DNA of 64,000 bases from Liminaster sp045576355 (GCA_045576355.1 JAZNGG010000038.1:1-64000); one strand, 5' to 3'; positions 33,901-41,592 are shown, numbered from the stretch's first letter. Notes: generated by a model not told the origin, from the letters alone. A program made the numbers and translations.

Positions 33901-35470
33901 CCCATAAAGGGATGTTTGGATTGCCGGCAGTACCTTTAAGAAGCTTTACTATGAGAGTTTGTGAGGAATTACCTGTATTATCTGTTGAAAATTCACCTAC
34001 TTGATAAGTATAGCCTCCTTTAGTGTATTGGAAAGCTACGGCCAAAACCATATCATCGTCTAATTTGCTCTTTAAAGAGAGATAACCCAATTGCCGATTG
34101 AGGGTGTATTCGGACGAATTAAGTAGTCGGGCACTTTCCACTTTTTCGAAGTCTTTGCCACCTGTTATACCAAAAACTTCTAATGCTTCTAAAGAGGTTG
34201 TAACTTGAGTTATATTGCGAATTTCAGGATATCCGTTGACAATTTCATTGTAGAGTGTATTTGCTTTGTTTTCCGGATAAACACTACCAGACTGATTAAT
34301 CCAATGAGAATTTGCAATGTGTTGACCTTCTGCTAAATCTTCAAAAGCAACGATATTTCTGGCATTGTTATAATTGCCTTGTTTATTAGTGACCCATACT
34401 TCGATCTTGGTAATTTCTACTCCGGAAGCTACTAAAGGCATACGAGACATATTCTGGTCATAAGTGTCGCGGAAATAATGAGCTAAGAAGAAATGTCTGT
34501 TTTCGTCGTATTGGGTAATATCCAATTCGAAATTGCGCGTTTGTGAACCACCTTTTGAACTGACTGATTTTGAGGATGATTCCTGTTTGGCAATAAGAGC
34601 AGTAATGTTGAGTTTACCAAACTTTAAACCGGCTTTTATACCGAATAAAGCGGCCCCTCCATGGATTAAACTTGATCCGGTGGTCATGGATACATTGCCT
34701 GCTTCAAGATTCTGTATAATTTCGTCTTCGTCTCCTTCATAAGCCAGTTTTAATTGATTTGCATCAAAGTCAAATGTGGCTTCTGTATTATAGTTGAAGT
34801 TAAAGTTCATCTTCGAACCCACCGATGCATTGGCATTAATCTGGAAGGTTTCGTTAAAGTCGAAAGAAGTCTGATTACGAGCACGTTCGGAAAGAGTCGG
34901 GTTGTCGATTTTATTATTTTTGACCCCAAAAGAGAGAGAGGCACTACCTTGTGATTTAACTCGAATTCCTCCTTTTCCAAATATTTTTTCAGCTGGACCT
35001 AATGAAAATTGCATGTCAAGAAGATCAAAGTCGCTTTTCCCATCACTTTCTTCAAAAGCTTTTTGATTTTGTTCTCTGAAGTAGGCATTGCGTACCGATC
35101 TCTCGGTATATTTCATATATTCGTCTTCGGACATTGAAATACCTTCTCCCAACTTTTTTTCACCCAGCATGGTGTAGATGACATAACGATTGTTTTTCCA
35201 ATCATATTCAACTACTTGCTTGATGTTTTCCGGTTGCCTTAGATCTCCTATAGAAGTACTTTCTAAATCTTGTGGTAGAGTAGGAATTGTCTTTGAAACA
35301 GGGAAACGGCTTTTTTCGATGCTGTCTTTGGGAGAATTATTTTGTTCGGTTGTAACATATACATCTTGATTACTTTTTAAAGGATACGCGCAAAGATCTC
35401 CGGAAAATAATCCGGAAATCAAGATCAATAATATAAATATGTATATGTTAGTCTGTTTCAACTGATGCAT
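27905..35470 (-). CDS. sprA: type IX secretion translocon protein SprA/Sov
   Basis: A 2521-residue protein whose size matches SprA/Sov, the very large outer-membrane beta-barrel that is the translocation pore of the type IX secretion system. A signal segment lies at residues 1-28 (IYIFILLILISGLFSGDLCA). Near residue 160 are FSLGPAEKIFGKGGIRVKSQ and repeated Asn-rich amphipathic strands (MNFNFNYNTEATFDFDANQL), the start of the SprA N-terminal region. A basic linker (STSSRRGRVATNNKSNSTKK) lies near residue 1950, and the protein ends in a strand closing with aromatic F (TEFGVTMNFSLTR), as outer-membrane proteins do. It has no divergent ruvA neighbour as in flavobacteria; an HU gene is divergent instead. 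It has its own terminator. Confidence 0.96.
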   Translation of the reverse strand: MHQLKQTNIYIFILLILISGLFSGDLCAYPLKSNQDVYVTTEQNNSPKDSIEKSRFPVSKTIPTLPQDLESTSIGDLRQPENIKQVVEYDWKNNRYVIYTMLGEKKLGEGISMSEDEYMKYTERSVRNAYFREQNQKAFEESDGKSDFDLLDMQFSLGPAEKIFGKGGIRVKSQGSASLSFGVKNNKIDNPTLSERARNQTSFDFNETFQINANASVGSKMNFNFNYNTEATFDFDANQLKLAYEGDEDEIIQNLEAGNVSMTTGSSLIHGGAALFGIKAGLKFGKLNITALIAKQESSSKSVSSKGGSQTRNFELDITQYDENRHFFLAHYFRDTYDQNMSRMPLVASGVEITKIEVWVTNKQGNYNNARNIVAFEDLAEGQHIANSHWINQSGSVYPENKANTLYNEIVNGYPEIRNITQVTTSLEALEVFGITGGKDFEKVESARLLNSSEYTLNRQLGYLSLKSKLDDDMVLAVAFQYTKGGYTYQVGEFSTDNTGNSSQTLIVKLLKGTAGNPNIPLWDLMMKNVYSLGVTSLQKEKFNLQVQYMSDTIGVYTNFINDGPIAQQLLIKVMNLDRLNANQQSHPDGYFDYVEGYTVQSSSGRIIFPVVEPFGSHLASKLGNEALAEKYCYPELYDSTLTVAEQIAEKNKFRLKGEYTASSGSEIDLGAMNVTRGSVRVTAGGATLVENTDYTVDYTMGIVTILNESIIESGTAINVSLEDQSAYSLQRKTMMGLDAQYEYSEDLTFGGTILNLREKPLTQKVNMGDIPINNTIYGFNFKWNKDFMWLTNAVGSIPWVKATAPSNFSISAEFAQLLAGHSDEIGDAGNVLIDDFESSETPSDISTPSAWQIASTPYDDGATPLFPEAGLSNNIDYGKNRALFSWYVVDRLFTSQSSSLTPGHIKNDLTQLSDHRVRQINYDEIYPNKELTYGETGILNVLNLSFYPQERGPYNLDAEDIDENGRLLYPERRWGGMMRAMDVTNFENANYEYIEFWMMDPFVMDETGDNEGGDLYFNLGEVSEDILKDGMKSFENGLDINGDTTYLNNTNWGRVSRRTSTVYAFDNSTSSHSKQDVGLNGLSSEEEKTFPTYMNYVLNLQSKVNATTLDNWKSNPFSPINDPAGDNFHYYRGSDFDRDEVSILDRYKHFRGLEGNSASTSDSGEKYSTAAKSTPDVEDINGDNTLNEYERYFQYHVSLRREDMVVGQNYIEDVKDVRVKLRNGQSTSVKWYQFKIPLHQYEKKVGNISNFKSIRFMRLFMTGWKQEQTLRLATLELVRSDWRNYTASTLVTPGYAVAGTGSLATSTVNIEENAGSVPVNYVLPPGVSRIIDPGQATSTQLNEQAMVLSVSDLEPHDAVAIYKNSGIDIRQFDNIQMFVHGEQLLGNETDLQNGDLSLFIRLGTDYKDNYYEYEVPITLTPAGTYNGNSDKDRLAVWPEENMIDLTLSKLTRVKKERNAQKQMSLSNVSYTTLYSTYDADNRANKISVIGNPSLSEVSVIMIGIRNNSKSTKSGKVWVNELRLNGINEEGGWAATGNATLRISSLATLNVAGNYTSAGFGGIEQSSTERSMTNDYNYTFSGQTDVGKWLPEQLKFTAPIYYSRSKSVSSPKYDPYNEDMLLEETLDTYNTSAQKDSIKELTQTVEETSSFAVSGMKFNIKSKKAKPWDPANVSISYSQNKKKAHDPTTEYQHDYTWKGSINYNYSPYFTPWTPWKSNNKNPRLPRQGQRASETPKGKNDNKEKKNMPKLLTDFQLNWLPNSISLSSNINRTYHEEQLRNVDTYGSDYSIPISYSKTFTWLRQTAITWDLTKQLKFTFNAATNARVDEPEVPVNKDLYPDEYDRWKDTVMTNLWKLGTPVNYNQTFDASWNIPLSKLPALDWMTSNLKFHSTYAWNKGTQIDENTETGNSIQNQATWQIDGRFNFESLYNKSKFLKKTNDKFKTSSSSTSRRGRVATNNKSNSTKKQTKKFSQKVKLQGDSLITLRHGLNTRRLIISAKDEKGKAYKLKYRAIDANTIKIKNQDSINLVITINPDKPLDDLGWYKSLQYTSRALMMVRNVSIGYKEISQTYLPSFRPNSGDFYGQNNSYDQLTPGLGFAFGFEGGESFTEKAIDNGWLICNDSLTTPAVYSMTRDFNYQAVLEPIPGLKITLNGVHKRNDKQSHQFMFEDLAITRSGSFQMTTIALGSSFGGTKSGNKFRSEAFNQFVSNRETIYRRFLSQYEGSRYPSGGFMQGYLLYANMPFVGNEGASRINSSDVLVPAFLAAYTGGDPNSISLSPFPELWKALPNWKVSYDGLLSLFPKLSKWFKTLSLSHAYTCTYNVGSYSTYTNYVENEQGLGFTLDVANDVPIPASEFDINTITLTESFAPLAGINATLLNGISAKAEYKQTRSVSLSVSSAQLVENISKDITVGLGYKIANFNTRIGLPQGKDQNVNHDLNVKFDVTYKNQMALLRKIEDVYSEATSGNKAWTFKFAADYQLSKALTLRLFYDKQINTPLISTSYPTSNTEFGVTMNFSLTR

Positions 35471-35641
35471 TCTAAAAAATGTGCTTTTATTTAAACGATA
35501 AGGCTTGTTGTTTATTGTGACTTATTGGAAAAAAGAGAGAAATCTCCTTTTTGTGCACCTATTTCTGTCGTTTTTCTTAAGTTTTCGTAAATGAAAATAT
35601 AACTTTCTTTTTAGAATGCTATAAAATTGAAAGTTTTTGTC

Positions 35642-35649
35642 TAAATTTG
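35642..35649 (+). promoter_or_regulatory. -7 box for the HU operon
   Basis: TAAATTTG matches TAnnTTTG 30 bases before ATG 35680, and is the likely start of a five-gene transcript that reaches tpiA. Confidence 0.55.
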
Positions 35650-35679
35650 TGGCGTTGAATGTAGATAAATCATATTCTA

Positions 35680-35940
35680 ATGGATCATAAAGAATTTGTT
35701 AGTAGAGTACAGCAGAGATCAGGATTAGATAAGCAACAATGTGCCATGTTGCTTAACTGTTTCGAACGCATTCTTCAAGATGAGGCTCTAAATATGGTCG
35801 ATGTAGAGATAGACAATTTTGGTAAATTTGAATCTCATAAACACCCTGAATACATTCAAGAGAATAATGAAACAGGAGAAGTTGTGCTTTATCCTCCTCG
35901 CATAACTTGTAGGTTTCGTTCTTATTTCAAATTAGATTAA
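35680..35940 (+). CDS. HU-family DNA-binding protein (short)
   Basis: An 86-residue HU/IHF-like protein. Its helix-turn-helix body (EFVSRVQQRSGLDKQQCAML) leads to the beta-arm region (VDVEIDNFGKFESHKHPEYI) and a last beta strand and helix (ITCRFRSYFKLD). It binds DNA as a dimer. It is the first gene of the unit HU - HU-LysM - DUF1599 - BT_3928-type - tpiA, 15 bases before the next gene. The arm tip lacks the usual Pro-rich motif but carries HPEY, so DNA bending may differ (inference). Confidence 0.9.
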   Translation: MDHKEFVSRVQQRSGLDKQQCAMLLNCFERILQDEALNMVDVEIDNFGKFESHKHPEYIQENNETGEVVLYPPRITCRFRSYFKLD

Positions 35941-35955
35941 AGAGAGAGGTAATAT

Positions 35956-37197
35956 ATGTCAAAAAAAATCATTGACAAGGAGCTACTTTGTTCACTACTT
36001 TCCACCTATGCCAAAGTAAATCCGGAGGTGGCAAAGGCTTTTATTGATTCGATGTCAATGGTAATCAAACAAGCTCTTCAGGATAATGATGAAGTTCGTA
36101 TTTCTGGTTTAGGTCTCTTTAAAACCATTATTACACAACAAGGAGGAAGACGAGTTGCATTTACTCCAGACGAAAAATTACGAACTCATATTAATGCCCC
36201 CTTTTCTTGTTTTGAACCTATCGTTATCGGGATGATGGATAAACAAGAAAATCAAAATTTTGTCCCAATAGATGAAAATTTTTCTGTCAAGGATACATCT
36301 GAAAATGTCTCATCTTCAGAAGAAGAGACTTGTAATGAAAAAGAAAATATTGAAAGAGTATTATCTGGTGATATAGAGTCCGATAATAAAACTACAGATC
36401 CCTTTGGCATTATATCTGAAAATATAGTATTGACCGAATTAGCCGATAAGGAAGTTTCTGACCTTACGCAGGAGAAATATCCTGACTCTTTGCTGCCAAC
36501 AGAAGAAAACAAAGCTACTGATATCTCCCCAAAAACTAAAAGGAGTAAATATATTTGGATGTGGATGGCTTTTATTTTCATCTTTATTGTGGGTTTTTAT
36601 TGGTTTATGAATAATACTTATGAGATAAAGACTGATATTCTGACGGATGAACAATCTTATTCACTCTCAAAGGAAATTCCTGATTCGACTTTATCCTCAC
36701 ATTCTCCTATAGTATATGATTCAATTAACTCTTTAGCTGTCGTAAAAGAGGATGTCGTTTTTGAAGAATCTGCTTCAGAAACAATATATACATCATCGAC
36801 AGAATCGTCTTTTCCAAAACTTGATAAGAATAAAGACAATGACGGAAGAGTTGAGAATTTAGATGTTAAAAGCACTCCCTCTTCGACAAAGAAAAAGGTA
36901 AATGAGGATATTTTAGATAAGATGATAAAGAGAAGAGAAGATGGAGAGCGTGTATTTGTGCAATTGGGCGAAGGTGAACGTTTGACGTTAATTGCTCTTA
37001 GGGAGTATGGGGACAAAGCTTTTTGGTGTTATATTTTTGAAGTAAATCGCGATCATCTAAAGTCTCCCGGACATGTGACTGTAGGGGTTAAATTATATTT
37101 GCCGGATGAGCAATATTGGCAAATAGATTCGACGGATGAAAACTCTTTGAGAAAAGCACGTCAGCATTGTGCAAATATTTTAAAAGAATTTGAATAA
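35956..37197 (+). CDS. HU-like DNA-binding domain fused to a membrane helix and a periplasmic LysM-like domain
   Basis: A 413-residue membrane protein. Residues 1-92 form an HU-like domain (ELLCSLLSTYAKVNPEVAKA, NDEVRISGLGLFKTI). An acidic, Ser-rich linker follows, then one membrane helix at about 198-217 (YIWMWMAFIFIFIVGFYWFM). After a second low-complexity stretch, a LysM-like domain lies at about 332-395 (VQLGEGERLTLIALREYGDK, then VTVGVKLYLP). The DNA-binding end should face the cytoplasm and the LysM end the peptidoglycan, so the protein could tether the nucleoid to the envelope; that is inference. It belongs to the same operon as the short HU. This layout recurs in Bacteroidales. Confidence 0.85.
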   Translation: MSKKIIDKELLCSLLSTYAKVNPEVAKAFIDSMSMVIKQALQDNDEVRISGLGLFKTIITQQGGRRVAFTPDEKLRTHINAPFSCFEPIVIGMMDKQENQNFVPIDENFSVKDTSENVSSSEEETCNEKENIERVLSGDIESDNKTTDPFGIISENIVLTELADKEVSDLTQEKYPDSLLPTEENKATDISPKTKRSKYIWMWMAFIFIFIVGFYWFMNNTYEIKTDILTDEQSYSLSKEIPDSTLSSHSPIVYDSINSLAVVKEDVVFEESASETIYTSSTESSFPKLDKNKDNDGRVENLDVKSTPSSTKKKVNEDILDKMIKRREDGERVFVQLGEGERLTLIALREYGDKAFWCYIFEVNRDHLKSPGHVTVGVKLYLPDEQYWQIDSTDENSLRKARQHCANILKEFE

Positions 37198-37214
37198 TAG
37201 TTAGTAATAAAGAT

Positions 37215-37772
37215 ATGATGACTACAAATCAACAATTGAAAGAAGTTACGACCATTTGTCGTGATATTTTTGTAAAGAAAACCCAAGACTATGGGGCATC
37301 TTGGCGTATAATGCGTCCTGAATCAATTACTGATCAGATATATATAAAAGCCAATCGTATTCGCACTTTACAAACAAGAGGTGCTGCTAAAGTTCAAGAA
37401 GGTATTTTCCCGGAGTTTATAGGGATTGTCAATTATGGAATAATGGGCTTGATACAATTGGAACAAGGCTATTCTGATGGTATTGATATGGATGCAGATC
37501 GTGTAATTACTCTTTATGATGAATATATCCAAAAAACTTTGACCCTTTTGGAAGCAAAAAATCATGACTATGATGAAGCTTGGAGATTGATGAGGGTGAG
37601 TTCTTATGTAGATCTTATTTTGATGAAAATCAATAGAACCAAGCAGATTGAGAACCATCATGGTGAAACGTTGATTTCTGAAGGAATTGATGCTAACTAT
37701 ATGGATATGATTAATTATTCTCTATTTGGTCTGATCAAATTGCATTTTGAAAATGAAGAATCCTCGCTTTAA
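37215..37772 (+). CDS. DUF1599 domain-containing protein (MazG-like, internally duplicated)
   Basis: A 185-residue soluble protein of family DUF1599. It contains two similar halves: residues 10-80 (KTQDYGASWRIMRPESITDQ, then FIGIVNYGIMGLIQLE) and 100-180 (KNHDYDEAWRLMRVSSYVDL, then YMDMINYSLFGLIKLH). The fold is thought to resemble MazG-type nucleotide pyrophosphatases, but activity is unproven. It starts 17 bases after the HU-LysM gene, and its last 26 bases overlap the next gene. Confidence 0.9.
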   Translation: MMTTNQQLKEVTTICRDIFVKKTQDYGASWRIMRPESITDQIYIKANRIRTLQTRGAAKVQEGIFPEFIGIVNYGIMGLIQLEQGYSDGIDMDADRVITLYDEYIQKTLTLLEAKNHDYDEAWRLMRVSSYVDLILMKINRTKQIENHHGETLISEGIDANYMDMINYSLFGLIKLHFENEESSL

Positions 37773-39126
37773 TTGGCTGATTCTTATTCATCTCTTTCGT
37801 TGGATTTTAGGAGGTGTATTTCTGTTTTCGGGATTGGTAAAATGTATCGATCCTATGGGAACATCTTTAAAATTGACTGAGTATTTTCAAGTTTTTGGTT
37901 GGTCTTGGCTTTTAGGTTGGACTATGGGACTTTCGGTCCTTATGAGTCTAATAGAATTTTGGATAGGTCTTAATTTGGTGTTGTGGCGAAATATCAAGAC
38001 TACACTTATTTTATGTGGTGTATTCTTGGGAATATTCACACCATTGACATTATATTTAGCTATTGCCAATCCAATATCTGATTGTGGATGTTTTGGAAGT
38101 GCAGTAGTACTAAGTAATTGGGAAACATTTGGAAAAAATGTTTTTTTGCTTATTTGCTACTTTATAATTGTTTGGAAGCGTTCATCTCTTATTCCTCCTT
38201 TTGCGAAAAGGTTAAGTTCTGTATCTCATACATTATATTCCTATTATTCACTTTTTCTTTGTGCACTGATTTGCTGGGTAGGAATATATAGGTTACCTAT
38301 ATTGGATTTCCGTCCTTTTAAGTCCGGTATCAATATCAATGAGGCAATGGGAAATATTTCGGATGTGGATGTGCCATCAGAGGAGTATCGCGTTGTGTAC
38401 GAAAAAGATGGTATTCGCAAATCATTTCCTCTGGATGCTATCCCTGAAGAAGACTCTGGATGGATATTTGTTGAACAAGAAATTCTTCCGTTAGAGCATG
38501 CCGAATCACAGAAACAAACATCCATAAAAGACTTTTTTGTTGTAGATGGATTTGGTCAAGATGTGACTACAGATATTTTGACAGATACAACCTTTCAGTT
38601 TATCCTCCTTTCTCCCTCGCTTAAAACAGCTTCCGAACATGATATAGATAAGATTGAAGCTACCTATGAATATGCTTTGGAATATGGTTATAAGTTTTAT
38701 GCCCTTACCATCAATGATACAGCTCAAATCAATTATTGGGTTTATCGCACAGGGGCTGAATATCCCATGTTATTTACAGATGCCACAATCGTAGAAACGA
38801 TAATACGGGCTAATCCTGGTTTGATGTTGATGAAAGACGGTATAATTTATTGGAAAAAGTCTTTAGCACAATTGGACGTATTATCTCTGACATCTGACAA
38901 CTTGAATAATCAGACTTATGGCCAAATCGCTATAATTAATGTCAAAAAAAGAATTTCCTATCTTATTCTTTTGTTTTTTATCCCACTTTTTGTACTTTTG
39001 TATTTCGGGAAGCGTAAAACCCAATTTAATAATAATATAAAGAAAAATGAGAAAGAAAATTGTTGCGGGCAACTGGAAGATGAACACAACTTTTCAGGAA
39101 GGTCTTGCCCTCGCGAAGGAGCTTGA
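37747..39126 (+). CDS. BT_3928-type membrane protein (DoxX/MauE-like N-terminus)
   Basis: A 459-residue protein with five to six hydrophobic N-terminal segments (FRWILGGVFLFSGLVKCIDP; WLLGWTMGLSVLMSLIEFWI; TLILCGVFLGIFTPLTLYLA; LIFLICY-type; YYSLFLCALICWVGIYRL), followed by a soluble thiol/redoxin-like region (residues ~240-400) and a last membrane segment (ISYLILLFFIPLFVLLYFG). The N-terminal part contains ISDCGCFGSAV, a cysteine pair typical of MauE/DoxX-like redox proteins. The family is known from Bacteroides next to DUF1599 and tpiA, as here. The frame runs 80 bases into tpiA and its last ~27 residues are Cys- and charge-rich; that tail is probably fortuitous. Function is not established. 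Confidence 0.78.
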   Translation: MKMKNPRFNWLILIHLFRWILGGVFLFSGLVKCIDPMGTSLKLTEYFQVFGWSWLLGWTMGLSVLMSLIEFWIGLNLVLWRNIKTTLILCGVFLGIFTPLTLYLAIANPISDCGCFGSAVVLSNWETFGKNVFLLICYFIIVWKRSSLIPPFAKRLSSVSHTLYSYYSLFLCALICWVGIYRLPILDFRPFKSGININEAMGNISDVDVPSEEYRVVYEKDGIRKSFPLDAIPEEDSGWIFVEQEILPLEHAESQKQTSIKDFFVVDGFGQDVTTDILTDTTFQFILLSPSLKTASEHDIDKIEATYEYALEYGYKFYALTINDTAQINYWVYRTGAEYPMLFTDATIVETIIRANPGLMLMKDGIIYWKKSLAQLDVLSLTSDNLNNQTYGQIAIINVKKRISYLILLFFIPLFVLLYFGKRKTQFNNNIKKNEKENCCGQLEDEHNFSGRSCPREGA

Positions 39127-39802
39127 TGCTGCTCTTAAGGGAAAAACAGTAAATTGTGATGTGGTTATTTGTACACCTTACATTTCTATTGCTTCAATTT
39201 GTGCTGCTATCGATACAGAGAAAATTGGAGTAGGTGCAGAAAATTGTGCTGATCATACGTCAGGCGCATATACTGGAGAAGTATCTGCAGAGATGGTTGC
39301 TTCTACTGGTGCAAAATATGTGATTTTAGGTCATTCAGAAAGACGTCAGTATTATGGCGAGACTAGTGAAATTTTGACAACAAAAGTAAATCTTGCTTTA
39401 GCCGCCGGTTTGACTCCGATTTTCTGTGTAGGAGAGGTAAAAGAAGAGCGTGAGAATGGCACCTATAAAGAGGTTATTGAGGAGCAGATGAAAGCTGTTT
39501 ATGGCCTTTCCGCAGAGGATTTTTCAAAGGTTGTCATTGCTTATGAGCCGGTATGGGCTATTGGAACCGGATTGACTGCAACTTCTGATCAAGCAGAGGA
39601 AGTACATGCTAATATCCGTAAGAGCATTGAGTCTGTATATGGGGCAGAGGTAGCAGATAATACTTCTATTCTCTATGGTGGTAGCTGCAAGGGAAGCAAT
39701 GCTCCCGAACTTTTTGCTCAGCCAAATATTGATGGTGGACTTATCGGTGGTGCAGCTTTGAAAGTGGACACTTTCATGCCGATTATTGAAGCTTGGAAAT
39801 AA
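39047..39802 (+). CDS. tpiA: triosephosphate isomerase
   Basis: Interconverts dihydroxyacetone phosphate and glyceraldehyde 3-phosphate in glycolysis. The 251-residue barrel starts RKKIVAGNWKMNTT, carries the catalytic His in ILGHSERRQYYGET (near 95-98), the catalytic Glu in VIAYEPVWAIGTGLTATSDQ (near 167), and the phosphate loop YGGSCKGSNAPEL and GGLIGGAALK. Its first 80 bases are also read by the preceding gene in another frame. pfkA lies about 9 kb downstream. Confidence 0.97.
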   Translation: MRKKIVAGNWKMNTTFQEGLALAKELDAALKGKTVNCDVVICTPYISIASICAAIDTEKIGVGAENCADHTSGAYTGEVSAEMVASTGAKYVILGHSERRQYYGETSEILTTKVNLALAAGLTPIFCVGEVKEERENGTYKEVIEEQMKAVYGLSAEDFSKVVIAYEPVWAIGTGLTATSDQAEEVHANIRKSIESVYGAEVADNTSILYGGSCKGSNAPELFAQPNIDGGLIGGAALKVDTFMPIIEAWK

Positions 39803-39817
39803 TCATTTAATTATATT

Positions 39818-39870
39818 CAGATGATGAAAAGAGTGAATTGATGCATCTCTTTTCATCATCTGTTTGTTTT
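39818..39870 (+). terminator. terminator of the HU-tpiA operon
   Basis: CAGATGATGAAAAGAG (39818-39833) is an exact complement of 39847-39862, followed by TTTGTTTTTT. This is a classical intrinsic terminator just past tpiA. Confidence 0.85.
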
Positions 39871-39905
39871 TTATATTAAAAATTCTATTTCTTTTGGTAG
39901 ATTTT

Positions 39906-40421
39906 ATGAAAATTCTCTGTCTGAAAGTATGGTTGTTATTAGGATGTGCTTTATCTGCTACCATGACTATAAAGGCACAATCTGATGGTTTGGATACTCT
40001 CTCTGAGCAGAGTAAAACAGTAGATATTTGTGATTATTTATCAACTACTAAACGAGTGTCTATCAAACAAGACCCTCGTTTTGAAAACCTTTTATCTCCC
40101 AAAAGTGTTATGAATATCCAGGAGCGAACAGCCCCCGACGGGTTTGTTTTTGCATCAGGATTCCGCATTCGCGTTTTCTCGGGCAATAACCAGATAGAAT
40201 CTAAAAACCGAGCATACTCTTTATCTAAAGAGATATCTAAAGAATTTCCGGATCTCAATACTTATGTTTTCTTTAAGACTCCGAATTGGCGTCTTATGGC
40301 CGGGAATTTCCGAACGATGGAGGAGGCCCATACTATGCTAACTAATCTTAAGAAAAAATTTCCTAAGTATGGGAGGGAAATGTTTATCGTTCGTGATGAG
40401 ATTGAACTCCCCATCAAATGA
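39906..40421 (+). CDS. SPOR domain-containing exported protein
   Basis: A 171-residue protein. I use ATG 39906 because the earlier ATG (39864) lies on the edge of the tpiA terminator, and the later start gives a clean signal peptide (MKILCLKVWLLLGCALSATM, ending IKAQ). After a low-complexity stretch, a SPOR-like domain covers about residues 85-165 (GFRIRVFSGNNQIESKNRAY, NTYVFFKTPNWRLMAGNF, then RTMEEAHTMLTNLKKKFP), the fold that binds denuded peptidoglycan at division sites. It probably acts in the periplasm. It is followed by folE after 68 bases. Confidence 0.88.
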   Translation: MKILCLKVWLLLGCALSATMTIKAQSDGLDTLSEQSKTVDICDYLSTTKRVSIKQDPRFENLLSPKSVMNIQERTAPDGFVFASGFRIRVFSGNNQIESKNRAYSLSKEISKEFPDLNTYVFFKTPNWRLMAGNFRTMEEAHTMLTNLKKKFPKYGREMFIVRDEIELPIK

Positions 40422-40473
40422 TTATGCCATAGTAGATAGGAGACAAAAGTTTTGAATATATGTTTTTTTAATC

Positions 40474-40481
40474 AAGGAGGG
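40474..40481 (+). promoter_or_regulatory. strong Shine-Dalgarno sequence before folE
   Basis: AAGGAGGG with 8 bases to the ATG. Most genes in this window lack such a site, as is usual for Bacteroidetes. Confidence 0.7.
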
Positions 40482-40489
40482 TATTTGTT

Positions 40490-41053
40490 ATGGATGAAGA
40501 AATAATTTCTCAGGTAGCTCATCATAACCGAGCAATATTAGAATTGATCGGGGAGAATCCAGATAGAGAAGGATTGCAAAAAACACCATTGCGTGTTGCC
40601 AAGTCGATTGAATTTTTGACTCATGGGTATCATGAAGATCCGGTTTCAGTCCTTCGAGGTGCTATGTTTAGAGAGGATTATAGGCAAATGGTTATTGTTA
40701 AGGATATAGATTTTTATTCTTTATGTGAGCATCATGTTTTACCTTTTTTCGGCAAAGTGCATGTAGCTTATATTCCTAATAAATATATTGTTGGATTAAG
40801 CAAAATACCACGTGTTGTCGAAATTTTTGCTCGTCGTCTTCAAGTTCAAGAACGCTTAACAACACAGATTAAAGATTGTATACAGCAGACCCTAAACCCT
40901 TTGGGAGTAATGGTCGTGATTGAGGCATCTCATTTATGTATGCAAATGCGTGGAATACAAAAAATGAATGCGACCACTACTACAAGTGACTTCACCGGTG
41001 CTTTTACTGATATAAAAACTCGCGAAGAGTTCTTGAATTTAATTAGCAAGTAA
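40490..41053 (+). CDS. folE: GTP cyclohydrolase I
   Basis: Converts GTP to dihydroneopterin triphosphate, the first step of tetrahydrofolate synthesis. The 187-residue protein has zinc ligands C79, H82 and C150 in FYSLCEHHVLPFFGK and EASHLCMQMRG, plus the folding core RVVEIFARRLQVQERLTTQI. The family usually has 180-220 residues. A strong Shine-Dalgarno run, AAGGAGGG (40474-40481), stands 8 bases before the ATG, which is uncommon in this phylum. The HPPK-like gene follows, so two folate steps are encoded together. Confidence 0.96.
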   Translation: MDEEIISQVAHHNRAILELIGENPDREGLQKTPLRVAKSIEFLTHGYHEDPVSVLRGAMFREDYRQMVIVKDIDFYSLCEHHVLPFFGKVHVAYIPNKYIVGLSKIPRVVEIFARRLQVQERLTTQIKDCIQQTLNPLGVMVVIEASHLCMQMRGIQKMNATTTTSDFTGAFTDIKTREEFLNLISK

Positions 41054-41116
41054 TAGAATTGTTGATGATCGATAAAGCAGATTTATCTTTCATAGAATAT
41101 AACCTATAGCTGTGCC

Positions 41117-41527
41117 ATGAGACTTCTTTTGTCGTTAGGTAGCAATTTGCCACATCCAAAAGCTGAAGAAATTCTTTATGCAGTCAGAGAGGAAATGGCA
41201 TTCTGTTGGTCTTCGGAAATTTTTTCGAGTATTTATCGTACTCCGGCCATTGGAGAAAAAGAGGGATTTTATTATAATTGTGTAGCATCAGTTGTTACCT
41301 CTCATTCTGTTTCTGAAGTTCAGAAACTATTGAAGAATATAGAACTTCTATATGGCCGTAATGAAGAGTGTCGAAAAAAGGGAATTGTGCCCGTAGATAT
41401 TGATATAGTTTGTTGTGATACAGAAGTGTTTCGTTTAAAAGATTTAAATAGCTCTTATGTACAAATAGGATTGAAGGAATTACTCAATTCTGGAATATGC
41501 ATTTGGGAGGATTATTTAATCAATTAG
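41117..41527 (+). CDS. folK: HPPK-like protein (7,8-dihydro-6-hydroxymethylpterin pyrophosphokinase), short
   Basis: Probable pyrophosphokinase of folate synthesis. The 136-residue protein shows LLLSLGSNLPHP at the start, YRTPAIGEKEGFYYNCVASV, and the metal-binding VPVDIDIVCCD with two Asp, all HPPK signatures. It is about 20 residues shorter than common HPPKs (~158): the loop before the Asp pair lacks the usual Arg-rich RxGPRxxD, and the C-terminus ends WEDYLIN. This may be a Bacteroidales variant or a weakened enzyme. It follows folE by 63 bases, which supports the folate assignment. Confidence 0.75.
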   Translation: MRLLLSLGSNLPHPKAEEILYAVREEMAFCWSSEIFSSIYRTPAIGEKEGFYYNCVASVVTSHSVSEVQKLLKNIELLYGRNEECRKKGIVPVDIDIVCCDTEVFRLKDLNSSYVQIGLKELLNSGICIWEDYLIN

Positions 41528-41592
41528 TTGCTACAATTGTTGCAATTTTAGAATTATCTTTAATAGAAGTTTGAAGATTGAAAATATAATAC

